Notes: generated by a model from the letters alone, not told the origin. 64,000 nt of DNA from Actinomadura macra NBRC 14102 (GCF_001552215.1 NZ_BCQT01000017.1:62001-126000); one strand, 5' to 3'; numbered from the stretch's first letter, positions 46,472 to 54,592 are shown. Made by a program: numbers and translations.

Positions 46472-47719
46472 CTACTTCCCGTCCTTGACGGGCTCTCCCT
46501 TCCCCGCGTCATCGGACGCGGCGGCGGCACCGTCGCCGTTATTGTCCCCGGCCGCCGCATCAGTACCGGTTCCGGGGTCCCGGTCTGGTTCTTCGCCCTT
46601 GTCCTCGTCGGGTCGAGCGTCCTCGGCCGTGGGCTCGACCACCGGTTCGGACTCCTCGGCCGTAGGCTCGTCGGGCTCGGCTTCCTGGGCCTCGGATTGC
46701 TCGGTCTCGGGCTCCGGCGCCTCGGAATCCTCGGTCTCCGGCTGCGCGGGCTCGGCGGCCTCGCCCGCCTCGCCCGCCTCGCCCGCCTCGGCCTTCTCCG
46801 CCTCCTCGGACTGCGCGTCGGACTCCGCGGCAGGTTCCACCGCGGCGGTGGACGATCCGTCCGCGGCCACCTGGCCGACGTTCTCCACGCCGGTCCGCCC
46901 GCGGGAAAGGTAGAGGTAGGCGACCGCGCCCAGGAACACGACGATCGACGTCCAGTCGTTCAGCCGCATGCCGAGGAAGTGGTGGGCGTCGTCGATGCGC
47001 AGCGCCTCGATCCAGAACCGGCCCACGGTGTAGGCGGCGACGTACAGGGCGAACGCGCGTCCGTGGGTGAGCTTGTACCGGCGGTCGGCCCAGATCACGA
47101 GGATCGCGACCCCGACGCACCACAGCGACTCGTACAGGAACGTCGGGTGGTAGGTCGCCACGTCGGCGTACTTCGGGTCGAGCGGGGCGAGGCCGTTGCC
47201 CGACAGCCTCGGCCGCTGGTCGCGGTCGATCTCCAGGGCCCAGAAGGTATCGAGCGGGCGCCCGTACAGCTCCTGGTTCCAGTAGTTGCCCCAGCGGCCG
47301 ATGGCCTGGCCCAGGGCGATCCCGGGCGCCACCGCGTCGCCGAGGGCCAGCACCGAGATGCCACGGCGGCGGCACCCGATGATCGCTCCGACGGCACCCA
47401 GCAGAACGGCGCCCCAGATGCCGAGTCCACCCTCCCAGATCTTCAGCGCCCTGGCCGGATCACCGTCGTCGCCGAAGTAGCGCTGGTAATCGGTGATCAC
47501 GTGATAGACACGCCCGCCGACCAGGCCGAACGGGACGGCCCACACCGCCACGTCCACGATCACGCCGGGCGTGCCGCCCTTGGCGGCCCAGCGCCGCTCG
47601 CCGAGCCACACGGCGACGACGATGCCAAGGATGATCATGATGGCGTAGGCGCGGATCGGGAGGGGCCCGAGGTGCCAGACGCCCTGTGCGGGACTCGGGA
47701 TGGAGGCGAGCGGCTGCAT
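46472..47719 (-). CDS. lgt: Prolipoprotein diacylglyceryl transferase with long acidic tail
   Basis: 415 residues from ATG 47719, with a TAACGT -10 box 8 bp upstream. The core (about 1-285) has seven membrane helices, GLVGGRVYHVITD with the key Arg, the Lgt signature GQAIGRWGNYWNQELYG, and PTFLYESLWCV. It moves a diacylglyceryl group onto the lipobox Cys of prelipoproteins. Several lipoproteins in this window would be substrates. About 120 extra C-terminal residues are strongly acidic and repetitive (AEAGEAGEAGEAAEPA, EPETEQSEAQEAEPDEPT), probably disordered in the cytoplasm. Confidence 0.96.
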   Translation of the reverse strand: MQPLASIPSPAQGVWHLGPLPIRAYAIMIILGIVVAVWLGERRWAAKGGTPGVIVDVAVWAVPFGLVGGRVYHVITDYQRYFGDDGDPARALKIWEGGLGIWGAVLLGAVGAIIGCRRRGISVLALGDAVAPGIALGQAIGRWGNYWNQELYGRPLDTFWALEIDRDQRPRLSGNGLAPLDPKYADVATYHPTFLYESLWCVGVAILVIWADRRYKLTHGRAFALYVAAYTVGRFWIEALRIDDAHHFLGMRLNDWTSIVVFLGAVAYLYLSRGRTGVENVGQVAADGSSTAAVEPAAESDAQSEEAEKAEAGEAGEAGEAAEPAQPETEDSEAPEPETEQSEAQEAEPDEPTAEESEPVVEPTAEDARPDEDKGEEPDRDPGTGTDAAAGDNNGDGAAAASDDAGKGEPVKDGK

Positions 47720-47727
47720 GGGCGTGA

Positions 47728-47733
47728 ACGTTA
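47728..47733 (-). promoter_or_regulatory. -10 box of leaderless lgt
   Basis: TAACGT on the minus strand with 8 nt to the ATG at 47719. It overlaps the end of the DsbA-like gene upstream. Confidence 0.4.
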
Positions 47734-48537
47734 CCGCGTCCCGGCCGTCCCCGTGGCACTCCTGCCGCCGGAGCCCGGTGCGCCCCCGCCCGCCTCGGCG
47801 ACGGCCTTGCGGAGCGCGTCCGGTGAGCCGAGGACGTCGTCGCCGGCCTTCCTGCCGTCGAGGGCCAGATACGGGGTCGAGTTGACGCCGGCCTTCCCCG
47901 CGAGCGCGGTGACCTGTTCGACCGTCTCCATCTTCTCGGCCCCGTTGACGCAGGCGGCGAACTCGGCGTCGGTGATACCGGTCTCTCCCGCCCACGCGAT
48001 CAGTTGCGGGTTGGTGAAGCCGGTGTCGCCCTCATCGGGCTGGTGGGCGTAGATGGTGTCGTGGTACTGCACCCACTGGTCGGCGGGAGCGCAGGCGGCG
48101 GCGTTCGCGGCCCGCCGCGAGTTGGACATCAGCGGGTCCTGCTGGAAGAGCTGGAACGGCCGGTAGACGACCTTCGCCCTGCCCTGCGCGGCGAGTTCCT
48201 TGAGCGTGCCGCCCTGCCGTTCCTCCAGCGCCAGGCAGGCGGGGCACTGGAAGTCCTCGTACAGCTCCAGGACGGGACCGGTGACACCCGGCTGCGCCAT
48301 CGCGATCGAACCGTCGCGCTGCCGGACCGCCGGTGCGAGGGCGCCCTTGTAGTCCCCGACGGTCGCATGGTCGCGGCCGCCGACCACGATCACCACGGCC
48401 GCGACCGCGGTCGCGGCGAAGACCACCGTCCCGGTGACGACCACCAGCGCACGCCTCCGCCGCCCCCGGGCCGCCGCGCGTGCCCCGTCGTCCGCGAGCC
48501 GGTGGCGCGCGGTCTCCTTGCCTTCGGCCTTGCTCAT
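47731..48537 (-). CDS. Membrane-anchored DsbA-like thioredoxin-fold protein 1
   Basis: 268 residues from ATG 48537, with GAGGGA upstream. One N-terminal helix (ALVVVTGTVVFAATAVAAVVIVV) anchors an extracytoplasmic thioredoxin-fold domain with active site FQCPAC and cis-Pro loop VNSTPYLALDG. Further Cys in AAACAPADQWVQY and FAACVNGAE may form a structural disulfide. It should oxidise or isomerise disulfides in secreted proteins and be re-oxidised by the VKOR-like protein nearby. It ends 11 bp before lgt. Confidence 0.93.
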   Translation of the reverse strand: MSKAEGKETARHRLADDGARAAARGRRRRALVVVTGTVVFAATAVAAVVIVVGGRDHATVGDYKGALAPAVRQRDGSIAMAQPGVTGPVLELYEDFQCPACLALEERQGGTLKELAAQGRAKVVYRPFQLFQQDPLMSNSRRAANAAACAPADQWVQYHDTIYAHQPDEGDTGFTNPQLIAWAGETGITDAEFAACVNGAEKMETVEQVTALAGKAGVNSTPYLALDGRKAGDDVLGSPDALRKAVAEAGGGAPGSGGRSATGTAGTR

Positions 48538-48604
48538 CGATCCCTCGTTTCAACCCGTCACCAGTTCGCTACGCAGCGTACGAGCGCGGGACGCCGGGAC
48601 GGCA

Positions 48605-48638
48605 ACGCCGCGCCGTTCCCAGTGGAACGGCGCGGCGT
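48605..48638 (-). terminator. Terminator between the two DsbA-like genes
   Basis: Perfect 15-bp stem ACGCCGCGCCGTTCC/GGAACGGCGCGGCGT with a CAGT loop, about 30 bp after the stop of the DsbA-like gene at 48669. Confidence 0.85.
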
Positions 48639-48668
48639 GTCTGCCGGAATTGCGCGGATCTCAGCCGG

Positions 48669-49445
48669 TCACTTGCCCCCGCCCGCGGCGGCGACGGCCG
48701 CCTTCAGCGCGTCGCTGTTCATCAGCTGGCTCTGCAGATCCAGGGGCTTGCCGTCCAGGAAGACGGTCGGGGTGCCCTCGACCTTGCGGGTCTCCAGGGC
48801 GTACTTCGTCATCGCGTCGACCTGGGGCTTCTTCTGCTCGTCTCGGACGCACTTCTCGAAGTTCGGGTCGGTGACGCCGACGTCCTTGCCCCACTTGACG
48901 AGGTCATCGGGCGAGAAGCCCTTGGAGCCCTCGGCGGGCTGGAACTTGAAGAGCGCATCGTGGTAGGAGATCCACTTGTCGGCGGGAACGCACAGCGCCG
49001 CCTCGGCCGAACGCAGCGAGTTGATCTTGACGGGGTCCTTCTGCTGGCCGAACAGGTGGAACGGCCGGTAGACGACCTTGACCTTGCCCTCGGCGGCCAA
49101 CTGCAGGACGGTCTTGCCGCTGCTCTCCTCGAACTGCTTGCAGATCGGACACTGGAAGTCCTCGAAGATCTCCAGCACCGGTTTGGTCACGCCCGGCTTG
49201 GCCATCACGATGGAGCCGTCGGCGTCGCGGCTGAGCGGAGCGACCGCGCCCTGGTGGACCTCGGCGCGGCTGTTCTTCCCGCGCTGGTCCATCACGATCA
49301 CGACCGCGACGACGATCACCGCCACCGCGACCACCGAACCGACGACGATGGCGAGCAGCCGCCGCTGCTTCTGCCGCGCGGCCTGCCGCTTGCGCTCGAC
49401 GGCCAGGCGCTCCCGCGCGGACCGCTCTCGTGCGGCCTTGCTCAT
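48669..49445 (-). CDS. Membrane-anchored DsbA-like thioredoxin-fold protein 2
   Basis: 258 residues from ATG 49445, with AGGAG nine bases upstream. A basic coiled-coil-like N-terminus (ARERSARERLAVERKRQAAR) is followed by one helix (LLAIVVGSVVAVAVIVVAVV) and a DsbA-like domain with active site FQCPICKQFEE and cis-Pro loop VEGTPTVFLDG. It is clearly paralogous to the gene at 47731 along its length. It lies 58 bp after the VKOR-like gene and is probably expressed with it. Confidence 0.94.
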   Translation of the reverse strand: MSKAARERSARERLAVERKRQAARQKQRRLLAIVVGSVVAVAVIVVAVVIVMDQRGKNSRAEVHQGAVAPLSRDADGSIVMAKPGVTKPVLEIFEDFQCPICKQFEESSGKTVLQLAAEGKVKVVYRPFHLFGQQKDPVKINSLRSAEAALCVPADKWISYHDALFKFQPAEGSKGFSPDDLVKWGKDVGVTDPNFEKCVRDEQKKPQVDAMTKYALETRKVEGTPTVFLDGKPLDLQSQLMNSDALKAAVAAAGGGK

Positions 49446-49503
49446 GGGTGGATCTCCTATGCATGGGGGCCGCGACTGCCGCGCGGCGCGGGTTCCGGCG
49501 AGA

Positions 49504-49995
49504 CTAGTCGACTTGACCGATCCGCTGGAATTCGTCAAAAAGGATCAAGAAGAAAAGGACGATCGTGATGGCGTGGACGCCGGTGCACCACAAGCAGATC
49601 TTGTGCAGGATCGCCAGTTCCACGGTAACCAGATAGACGACCATCAGCACACCGGTGGACACGGCCGCCAGCCGGCCCCAGCGCAGCGGCGGCCATGGGG
49701 ATCGCAGCGCCCACGGCGTGATCAGCGCCGCGAACCCGACGAAGAACGCCAGCCCGAGCAGCGGCATCGGAATCCCGATTAGCGTCGAGTACTTGCTCGT
49801 GGTGACGGCGTGGCAGTCCACGGTGCCGGACGCCGAGCACACCAGCGCGTCCTCGTCGTAGTGCGAGATCGTCAAATAGACCGAGATCCCGAAGCCGGCC
49901 AAGGTCAGCAGCCAGGCCACGGGCTGGAACCAGAGGGGCCGGGACGGGCCGGGCGCCGTCCCGTCCCGCTCCCCGGCCGTCATCTCTTGCGTCAT
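49504..49995 (-). CDS. Vitamin K epoxide reductase (VKOR)-family disulfide oxidase
   Basis: 163 residues from ATG 49995, with AAGGA upstream. About four to five helices. The outer Cys pair is in DALVCSASGTVDCHAVTTSK and the quinone-site CxxC is in KICLWCTGVHA. VKOR proteins replace DsbB in actinobacteria, passing electrons from DsbA-like proteins to quinones. Two DsbA-like genes follow, forming a complete oxidative-folding module. Confidence 0.95.
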   Translation of the reverse strand: MTQEMTAGERDGTAPGPSRPLWFQPVAWLLTLAGFGISVYLTISHYDEDALVCSASGTVDCHAVTTSKYSTLIGIPMPLLGLAFFVGFAALITPWALRSPWPPLRWGRLAAVSTGVLMVVYLVTVELAILHKICLWCTGVHAITIVLFFLILFDEFQRIGQVD

Positions 49996-50117
49996 CGTGA
50001 TCCTTCCGGGAGCGCCGCCTCGCTGCGTCGGCGAACACACCCTACGGGAGAGCGCGGGCACCACAAGCAAGAACCTGGTGGGGCACGCGCGAGTTCCCGG
50101 AAGGACGAGGAACCCCC

Positions 50118-50930
50118 TCAGCGGCCCTTGCGGACCCCGGCGGCGAGCTCCTCGGTCAGCGCGCGCACACCGGCCACGCCCGAGGCCAGGTCGGGCGCGT
50201 CCAGCAGCCGCCGGACGTACGCCGACCCGACGATGACACCGTCCGCGAACCCGGCGACCTCCGCCGCCTGGGCGCCGTTGCCGACACCGAGTCCAAGCCC
50301 GATCGGCAGTTCCCGGCCGCTCTCCCCGATGATCGCCCGGGTGCGCTCCACCAGCTGGGGCGCCCCGGTGTCGACGGCGGTGCGGGCGCCGGTCACGCCC
50401 ATCAGCGAGGCCGCGTAGACGAACCCGCGGCACGCGCTGGTGATCGTCTTGATGCGCTCGTCGGTGGAGCTGAGCGCGACGAGGAACACCCGGTCGAGAC
50501 CGTGCCCGTCGGACGCCGCGAGCCACGCGCCGCCCTCTTCCGGAGTGAGGTCGGGAGTGATCAGCCCGCTGCCGCCCGCGGACGCCAGGTCGCGGGCGAA
50601 GGAGTCGACGCCGTAGTGGTCGACGGGGTTCCAGTAGGTCATCACGAGCGTCGGGACGCCGGTGGCGGAGACGGCCTCGACCGTCCTGAACACGTCGGCG
50701 ACGCGGACGCCGCCCACGAGCGCCTGGTGCACGGCGTCCTGGATGGTGGGGCCGTCCATCATCGGGTCGGTGTAGGGCAGGCCGATCTCGATGACGTCGC
50801 AGCCCGCGTCCACCATGGCCTTCGCGGCCTCGATGGCACCCTCGCAGCTGGGGAACCCGGCGGGCAGGTAACCGACGAGCGCCGCGCGGTCCTCGGCGCG
50901 GGCCTTGTCGTAGGCGGTCTGGACGCTCAC
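50118..50930 (-). CDS. trpA: Tryptophan synthase alpha chain
   Basis: 270 residues from GTG 50930, overlapping the trpB stop by four bases (GTGA). It has CDVIEIGLPYTDPMMDGPTI with the catalytic Glu and Asp, then VPTLVMTYWNPVDHYG and IGLGLGVGNGAQAAEVAGF. It cleaves indole-3-glycerol phosphate and channels indole to TrpB. Last gene of the trpC-trpB-trpA set. Confidence 0.97.
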   Translation of the reverse strand: MSVQTAYDKARAEDRAALVGYLPAGFPSCEGAIEAAKAMVDAGCDVIEIGLPYTDPMMDGPTIQDAVHQALVGGVRVADVFRTVEAVSATGVPTLVMTYWNPVDHYGVDSFARDLASAGGSGLITPDLTPEEGGAWLAASDGHGLDRVFLVALSSTDERIKTITSACRGFVYAASLMGVTGARTAVDTGAPQLVERTRAIIGESGRELPIGLGLGVGNGAQAAEVAGFADGVIVGSAYVRRLLDAPDLASGVAGVRALTEELAAGVRKGR

Positions 50931-52144
50931 TCGCCCGCTCCTTCCGGCATCAGACCGAAGAAGCCGGCGGCCGTGTGCATGTCCTTGTCGCCCCGCCCGG
51001 ACAGGCACACCAGCACGGTGGCGTCCGGGCCGAGCTCCTTGCCGACCTTGAGCGCCCCGGCGAGCGCGTGCGCGGACTCGATGGCGGGGATGATCCCCTC
51101 CGTCCGGCACAGCAGCGCGAACGCCTCCATCGCCTCCGCGTCGGTGATCTCCCGGTACTCGGCGCGGCCGGAGTCGTGCAGCCACGAATGCTCGGGACCG
51201 ACACCGGGATAGTCGAGTCCCGCCGAGATCGAATGGGTCTCCAGGGTCTGGCCGTCATCGTCCTGGAGCAGATAGGTGCGCATGCCGTGGATGACGCCCA
51301 GGGACCCGCCGACGAGCGTCGCCGCGTGCCGGCCGGTGCCCACGCCGTCCCCGCCGGCCTCGAACCCGAACAGCCGGACGGACTCGTCCGGGACGAACGC
51401 GTGGAAGGTGCCGATCGCGTTGGACCCGCCGCCGACGCACGCCACGACGGCGTCCGGCAGAGCGCCGGTCAGTTCCAGACACTGCCGCCGGGCCTCGACC
51501 CCGATGATCCGCTGGAAGTCGCGGACCATCATCGGGAACGGGTGCGGGCCCATGACCGAGCCGATGCAGTAGTGGGTCTTCTCCACACTGGCGACCCAGT
51601 CGCGGAACGCCTCGTTGCAGGCGTCCTTGAGCGTCCGGCTACCGGTCCGCACCGGCACGACCTCGGCGCCGAGCATCCGCATCCGGGCGACGTTGAGGGC
51701 CTGCCGCTCGGTGTCGACCTCGCCCATGTAGACGGTGCACTCCAGGCCGAGCAGCGCCGCCGCCGTGGCGGTGGCGACCCCGTGCTGGCCCGCGCCCGTC
51801 TCGGCGATCACGCGAGTCTTGCCCATCCGCCGGGTGAGCAGCGCCTGCCCCAGCACGTTGTTGATCTTGTGGGAACCGGTGTGGTTGAGATCCTCGCGCT
51901 TGAGCAGCACGCGGGCACCGGCATGCTCGGAGAAGCGCTTGGCCTCGGTCAGCAGGCTCGGGCGGCCCGCATACCCGGCGAGCAGTTCGTCCAGCTCGGC
52001 GGTGAAGGCGGGGTCACCCTTGGCGGTCTCGAACTCGCGGGTGAGCTCGTCCAGCGCCGCCATGAGCGCCTCGGGGGCGAACCGTCCGCCGAAGGGGCCG
52101 AAGTGGCCCGTCGCATCGGGCACGGCAGTGGTGTCGATGGTCAT
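50927..52144 (-). CDS. trpB: Tryptophan synthase beta chain
   Basis: 405 residues. The PLP lysine is in EDLNHTGSHKINNVLGQ, GETGAGQHG-like AETGAGQHGVATATAAALLG follows, and the phosphate loop is VACVGGGSNAIG. FGPFGGRFAPEALM near the start is diagnostic. It condenses indole with serine. The ATG at 52144 overlaps the stop of a possible 23-codon ORF, and trpA overlaps its own stop. Confidence 0.98.
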   Translation of the reverse strand: MTIDTTAVPDATGHFGPFGGRFAPEALMAALDELTREFETAKGDPAFTAELDELLAGYAGRPSLLTEAKRFSEHAGARVLLKREDLNHTGSHKINNVLGQALLTRRMGKTRVIAETGAGQHGVATATAAALLGLECTVYMGEVDTERQALNVARMRMLGAEVVPVRTGSRTLKDACNEAFRDWVASVEKTHYCIGSVMGPHPFPMMVRDFQRIIGVEARRQCLELTGALPDAVVACVGGGSNAIGTFHAFVPDESVRLFGFEAGGDGVGTGRHAATLVGGSLGVIHGMRTYLLQDDDGQTLETHSISAGLDYPGVGPEHSWLHDSGRAEYREITDAEAMEAFALLCRTEGIIPAIESAHALAGALKVGKELGPDATVLVCLSGRGDKDMHTAAGFFGLMPEGAGE

Positions 52145-52212
52145 CTGAGAAACGCGTCCTGTCGAGAAGAAGGGGCTGATCCGGTCATGGGGACGTGGGA
52201 AAAGCCCGCCAT
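52141..52212 (-). CDS. Possible 23-codon ORF between trpC and trpB
   Basis: Reads MAGFSHVPMTGSAPSSRQDA with three more residues, and its TGA overlaps the trpB ATG (ATGA). GGGAG lies only two bases before the ATG, too close for a good ribosome site. It has no Trp codons, so it is not a classical leader peptide. Streptomyces carries a small ORF (trpM) at the same place, but I see no sequence similarity to rely on. Confidence 0.25.
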   Translation of the reverse strand: MAGFSHVPMTGSAPSSRQDAFLR

Positions 52213-52243
52213 CGCTCCCGTAGCGGCTCCGCTCGCACGGCCG

Positions 52244-53050
52244 TCAACTCCCCTGCCGCAGGGCCGGATGCGCGCCCGCGGCGACCAGATCGGCGACGGC
52301 GGCCCGCGGGTTCTTGCCGATCACCAAGCTCTCCCCCACCAGCACCGCGTCGGCACCGCTGGAGGCGTAGGCGAGCAGGTCGTGCGGCCCCCGTACCCCA
52401 GACTCGGCGATCTTGACGACGTCCTTCGGAATCAGCGGCGCGACCCTCGCGAACACCCCGCGGTCGACCTGGAGCGTCCGCAGATCCCGCGCGTTCACGC
52501 CGATCACCCTGGCGCCCGCGTCCACCGCGCGCGCCGCCTCCTCCTCGGTGTGCACCTCGACCAGCGGCAACAGCCCGATCGACTCGGCGCGCTCCACCAG
52601 CGAGACCAGCGCGTCCTGCTCCAGCGCGGCGACGATCAGCAGCGCCATGTCGGCCCCGTAGGCGCGGGCCTCCCACAGCTGGTAGGAGGTGACGATGAAG
52701 TCCTTGCGCAGGACAGAGACCCCGACATTGGCGCGCACCTCGGCCAGATCGTCCAGGCTGCCGCCGAACCGGCGCCGCTCGGTCAGCACGCTGATCACCC
52801 TGGCACCACCCGCCTCGTAGTCGCGGGCCAGCGCGGCGGGGTCGGCGATGGCGGCGAGCGCGCCCTTGGACGGGCTGCTGCGCTTGACCTCGGCGATGAC
52901 CGACACCCCCTGCCCGCGCAGCGCGCCGAGCGCGTCACGCGGAGCCGGAGCGGCCGCCGCCTTCTCCTTGAGTGCGTCGAGCGGGACCTCTCGCTGCCTG
53001 TCCGCGAGATCGGCCCGGACGCCCTCGATGATCTCGTCCAGCACGCTCAA
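52244..53050 (-). CDS. trpC: Indole-3-glycerol phosphate synthase
   Basis: 268 residues starting at TTG 53050 (MSVLDEIIEGVRADLADRQR), matching the usual N-terminus; GTG 53044 is an alternative. Catalytic Lys lies in VSVIAEVKRSSPSKG, with later Lys in VLRKDFIVTSYQ and Glu in LPLVEVHTEEEA. GLRT-like GVNARDLRTLQVD and LVGESLVIGKNP complete the barrel. It makes indole-3-glycerol phosphate, the TrpA substrate. trpE and trpD are not in the window. Confidence 0.97.
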   Translation of the reverse strand: MSVLDEIIEGVRADLADRQREVPLDALKEKAAAAPAPRDALGALRGQGVSVIAEVKRSSPSKGALAAIADPAALARDYEAGGARVISVLTERRRFGGSLDDLAEVRANVGVSVLRKDFIVTSYQLWEARAYGADMALLIVAALEQDALVSLVERAESIGLLPLVEVHTEEEAARAVDAGARVIGVNARDLRTLQVDRGVFARVAPLIPKDVVKIAESGVRGPHDLLAYASSGADAVLVGESLVIGKNPRAAVADLVAAGAHPALRQGS

Positions 53051-53108
53051 GGTGGTAGGCCCCCTATTTCAGGTCGTTCCGTGCACCGATCGTAGCCCGG
53101 TTTATCTG

Positions 53109-53290
53109 GAGGCGACCCCCAGACCCCCGCTGTTGTCTACCTGGGGGGCGACCCCCAGACCCCCGGCTGCGCGACTCGCCACCTCCTCACTCCGCTAGCG
53201 CTCCGCTCCGGGGGCGCGGCGCGCCGGGCATGCCCGCTGCGCTCGCTCCGGTGCCTGTCCCGTAACCGCCGGCTGAGGTTCAGCCTGCCG
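53109..53290. repeat. Left copy of inverted intergenic repeat bracketing the DUF2752 gene
   Basis: Read on the minus strand, 53141-53290 contains in order TGAACCTCAG, CGGTTACG, GGCAC, CGGAGCGAGCGC and CGCGCAGCCGGGGGTCTGGG. These are the same blocks, in the same order, as the plus-strand copy at 53823. The outer end folds as CTGGGGG-GCGA-CCCCCAG (53141-53158). An extra fragment of the outer block is duplicated at 53109-53132. No gene is seen in 53051-53328. Confidence 0.7.
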
Positions 53291-53328
53291 ACCGAGGTAC
53301 GACCTTGTCGGGGGCTGAGGTTCGGTTC

Positions 53329-53736
53329 TCAGGGCGCCAGCACGTGGCCGAAGGGGAGGTTGCGCACGATCCAGAACACGAGCAGGACGCCGAGGAGGCC
53401 GTAGGCAGCCACCGGCCGAAGCAGGAGTGACTGCATCGGCTGACCCCGCGCGGCCAGGACGGTCCATCTGACGTACAGGTATCCGAGCACGGGCAGGAGC
53501 AGGAAGACCACCGGGTTGAGCCCGAACGCCGTCCCCACGTCCCCGTGCGCGAGCGCATGAACGAGCCGCGTCGCTCCGCATCCCGGGCAGTAGTACCCGG
53601 TCAGAAAGAGGAACGGGCATCCCGGATAGTGACCGGGCTCGTTGGGATCCACCTTGGCGACGACCAGCACCGCGGCCGCGATCCCGCCCAGTACGACACC
53701 CTGCCGCCACAACCCCCGCAAAGACGCAAGCGTCAC
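53329..53736 (-). CDS. DUF2752 membrane protein
   Basis: 135 residues from GTG 53736, with a TACGGT -10 box 6 bp upstream. It has about three helices and the DUF2752 hallmark GCPFLFLTGYYCPGCGATR followed by a His (LVHALAHGD). The CPGCGATR motif may bind metal or form a redox pair. Function unknown. It is bracketed on both sides by copies of an inverted repeat, unlike any other gene in the window. Confidence 0.88.
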   Translation of the reverse strand: MTLASLRGLWRQGVVLGGIAAAVLVVAKVDPNEPGHYPGCPFLFLTGYYCPGCGATRLVHALAHGDVGTAFGLNPVVFLLLPVLGYLYVRWTVLAARGQPMQSLLLRPVAAYGLLGVLLVFWIVRNLPFGHVLAP

Positions 53737-53742
53737 CCCCCA

Positions 53743-53748
53743 ACCGTA
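53743..53748 (-). promoter_or_regulatory. -10 box of leaderless DUF2752 gene
   Basis: TACGGT on the minus strand with 6 nt to GTG 53736. Confidence 0.4.
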
Positions 53749-53822
53749 GAGGAGCACGCAGGCAAGCACGAAACCCCGACCCCGGCGGATTCGAACCCCA
53801 GCCGACGGCCTGAACCGCACCC

Positions 53823-53924
53823 CGGCAGAGTTGAACCTCAGTTGACGGTTACGAGAAAGGCACGCGGAGCGAGCGCCAGCGATGTAGGAGGGGCGAGCCG
53901 CGCAGCCGGGGGTCTGGGGCCCCC
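53823..53924. repeat. Right copy of inverted intergenic repeat
   Basis: On the plus strand it carries TGAACCTCAG, CGGTTACG, AAAGGCAC, CGGAGCGAGCGC and CGCGCAGCCGGGGGTCTGGG. It is an imperfect inverted copy of 53141-53290, which has about 35 extra bases. A weaker partial copy (GAACCCCAGCCGACGG) sits just before it at about 53787-53808. Confidence 0.7.
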
Positions 53925-53926
53925 AA

Positions 53927-54592
53927 TTAGCTATCGAGCACGTAGCCGACGCCGCGGACTGTGCGGATGGGGCTGGCCTGGCCCAGTTTGGCACGGAGTT
54001 GGGCGACGTGGACGTCGACGGTGCGGCTGCCTGCGCCGGCGCCGGTGCCCCAGGCGGCGTCCAGGAGTTGCTCGCGGGTGAAGACGCGGCCGGGGTTGCC
54101 CATCAGGAATTCGAGCAGGTCGAACTCGGTGACGGTGAGCGCGACCTTGCGGTCGCCGACGGTGGCGGAGCGGCCGCGGGTGTCGAGGGCGACGGGGCCG
54201 GCGTGCAGGAGGCCGGGGGTGTCGGGGAGGTCGGTGTGGCGGAGGGCCTCGGTGACGGCGGTGACGAGGACGCGGGGGGCGAACGGGCGCTCCACGCGGT
54301 GGTCGCCGAAGGCGCGCTGGACCGCGGGGTCGAGGGGGCCGGTGACGGCGATGACGGGGGCGGGCGTGGCGGCGTCGGCGACGCGGCGGTACAGGTCGGC
54401 GGGCAGCGCGGTGGTGGACAGGTCGAGGACGACCGCGTCGGGTCCGGCTTTCGCGGCGGTTGCGGGGGCCTGGGCGGGGTCGGGCTCGATCTCGACGTCG
54501 AAGCCCTCGCGGGCGAGGTAGCGGCGTTGCAGTTCGGCGACGGCCGGGTCGTGCTCGACGACGAGGACGAGGCCGCCACCGTCGGCGGTCAT
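53927..54592 (-). CDS. OmpR/PhoB-type response regulator with atypical receiver
   Basis: 221 residues from ATG 54592, overlapping the stop of the upstream gene by four bases (ATGA). The receiver has LVLVVEHDPAVAEL and an Asp in AVVLDLSTTALP, but the usual switch Lys is Arg (VERPFAP) and the acidic pocket is reduced to HD, so phosphorylation may be weak or absent. The winged-helix output domain is normal (LTVTEFDLLEFLMGNPGRVF, DVHVAQLRAKLG, IRTVRGVGYVLD). No kinase is adjacent. Its coupling to the Trp-associated membrane gene is unusual. Confidence 0.9.
   Translation of the reverse strand: MTADGGGLVLVVEHDPAVAELQRRYLAREGFDVEIEPDPAQAPATAAKAGPDAVVLDLSTTALPADLYRRVADAATPAPVIAVTGPLDPAVQRAFGDHRVERPFAPRVLVTAVTEALRHTDLPDTPGLLHAGPVALDTRGRSATVGDRKVALTVTEFDLLEFLMGNPGRVFTREQLLDAAWGTGAGAGSRTVDVHVAQLRAKLGQASPIRTVRGVGYVLDS

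Noticed and set aside
53109..53169. A short direct repeat of GGCGACCCCCAGACCCCCG as a CRISPR
   Set aside because: There are only two copies, with no regular spacers and no cas genes. It is part of the REP-like element.
53780..53805. A tRNA-like GATTCGAACCCC string
   Set aside because: It resembles the T-arm of a reverse-strand tRNA, but no acceptor or anticodon stem pairs around it. It belongs to the intergenic repeat family.
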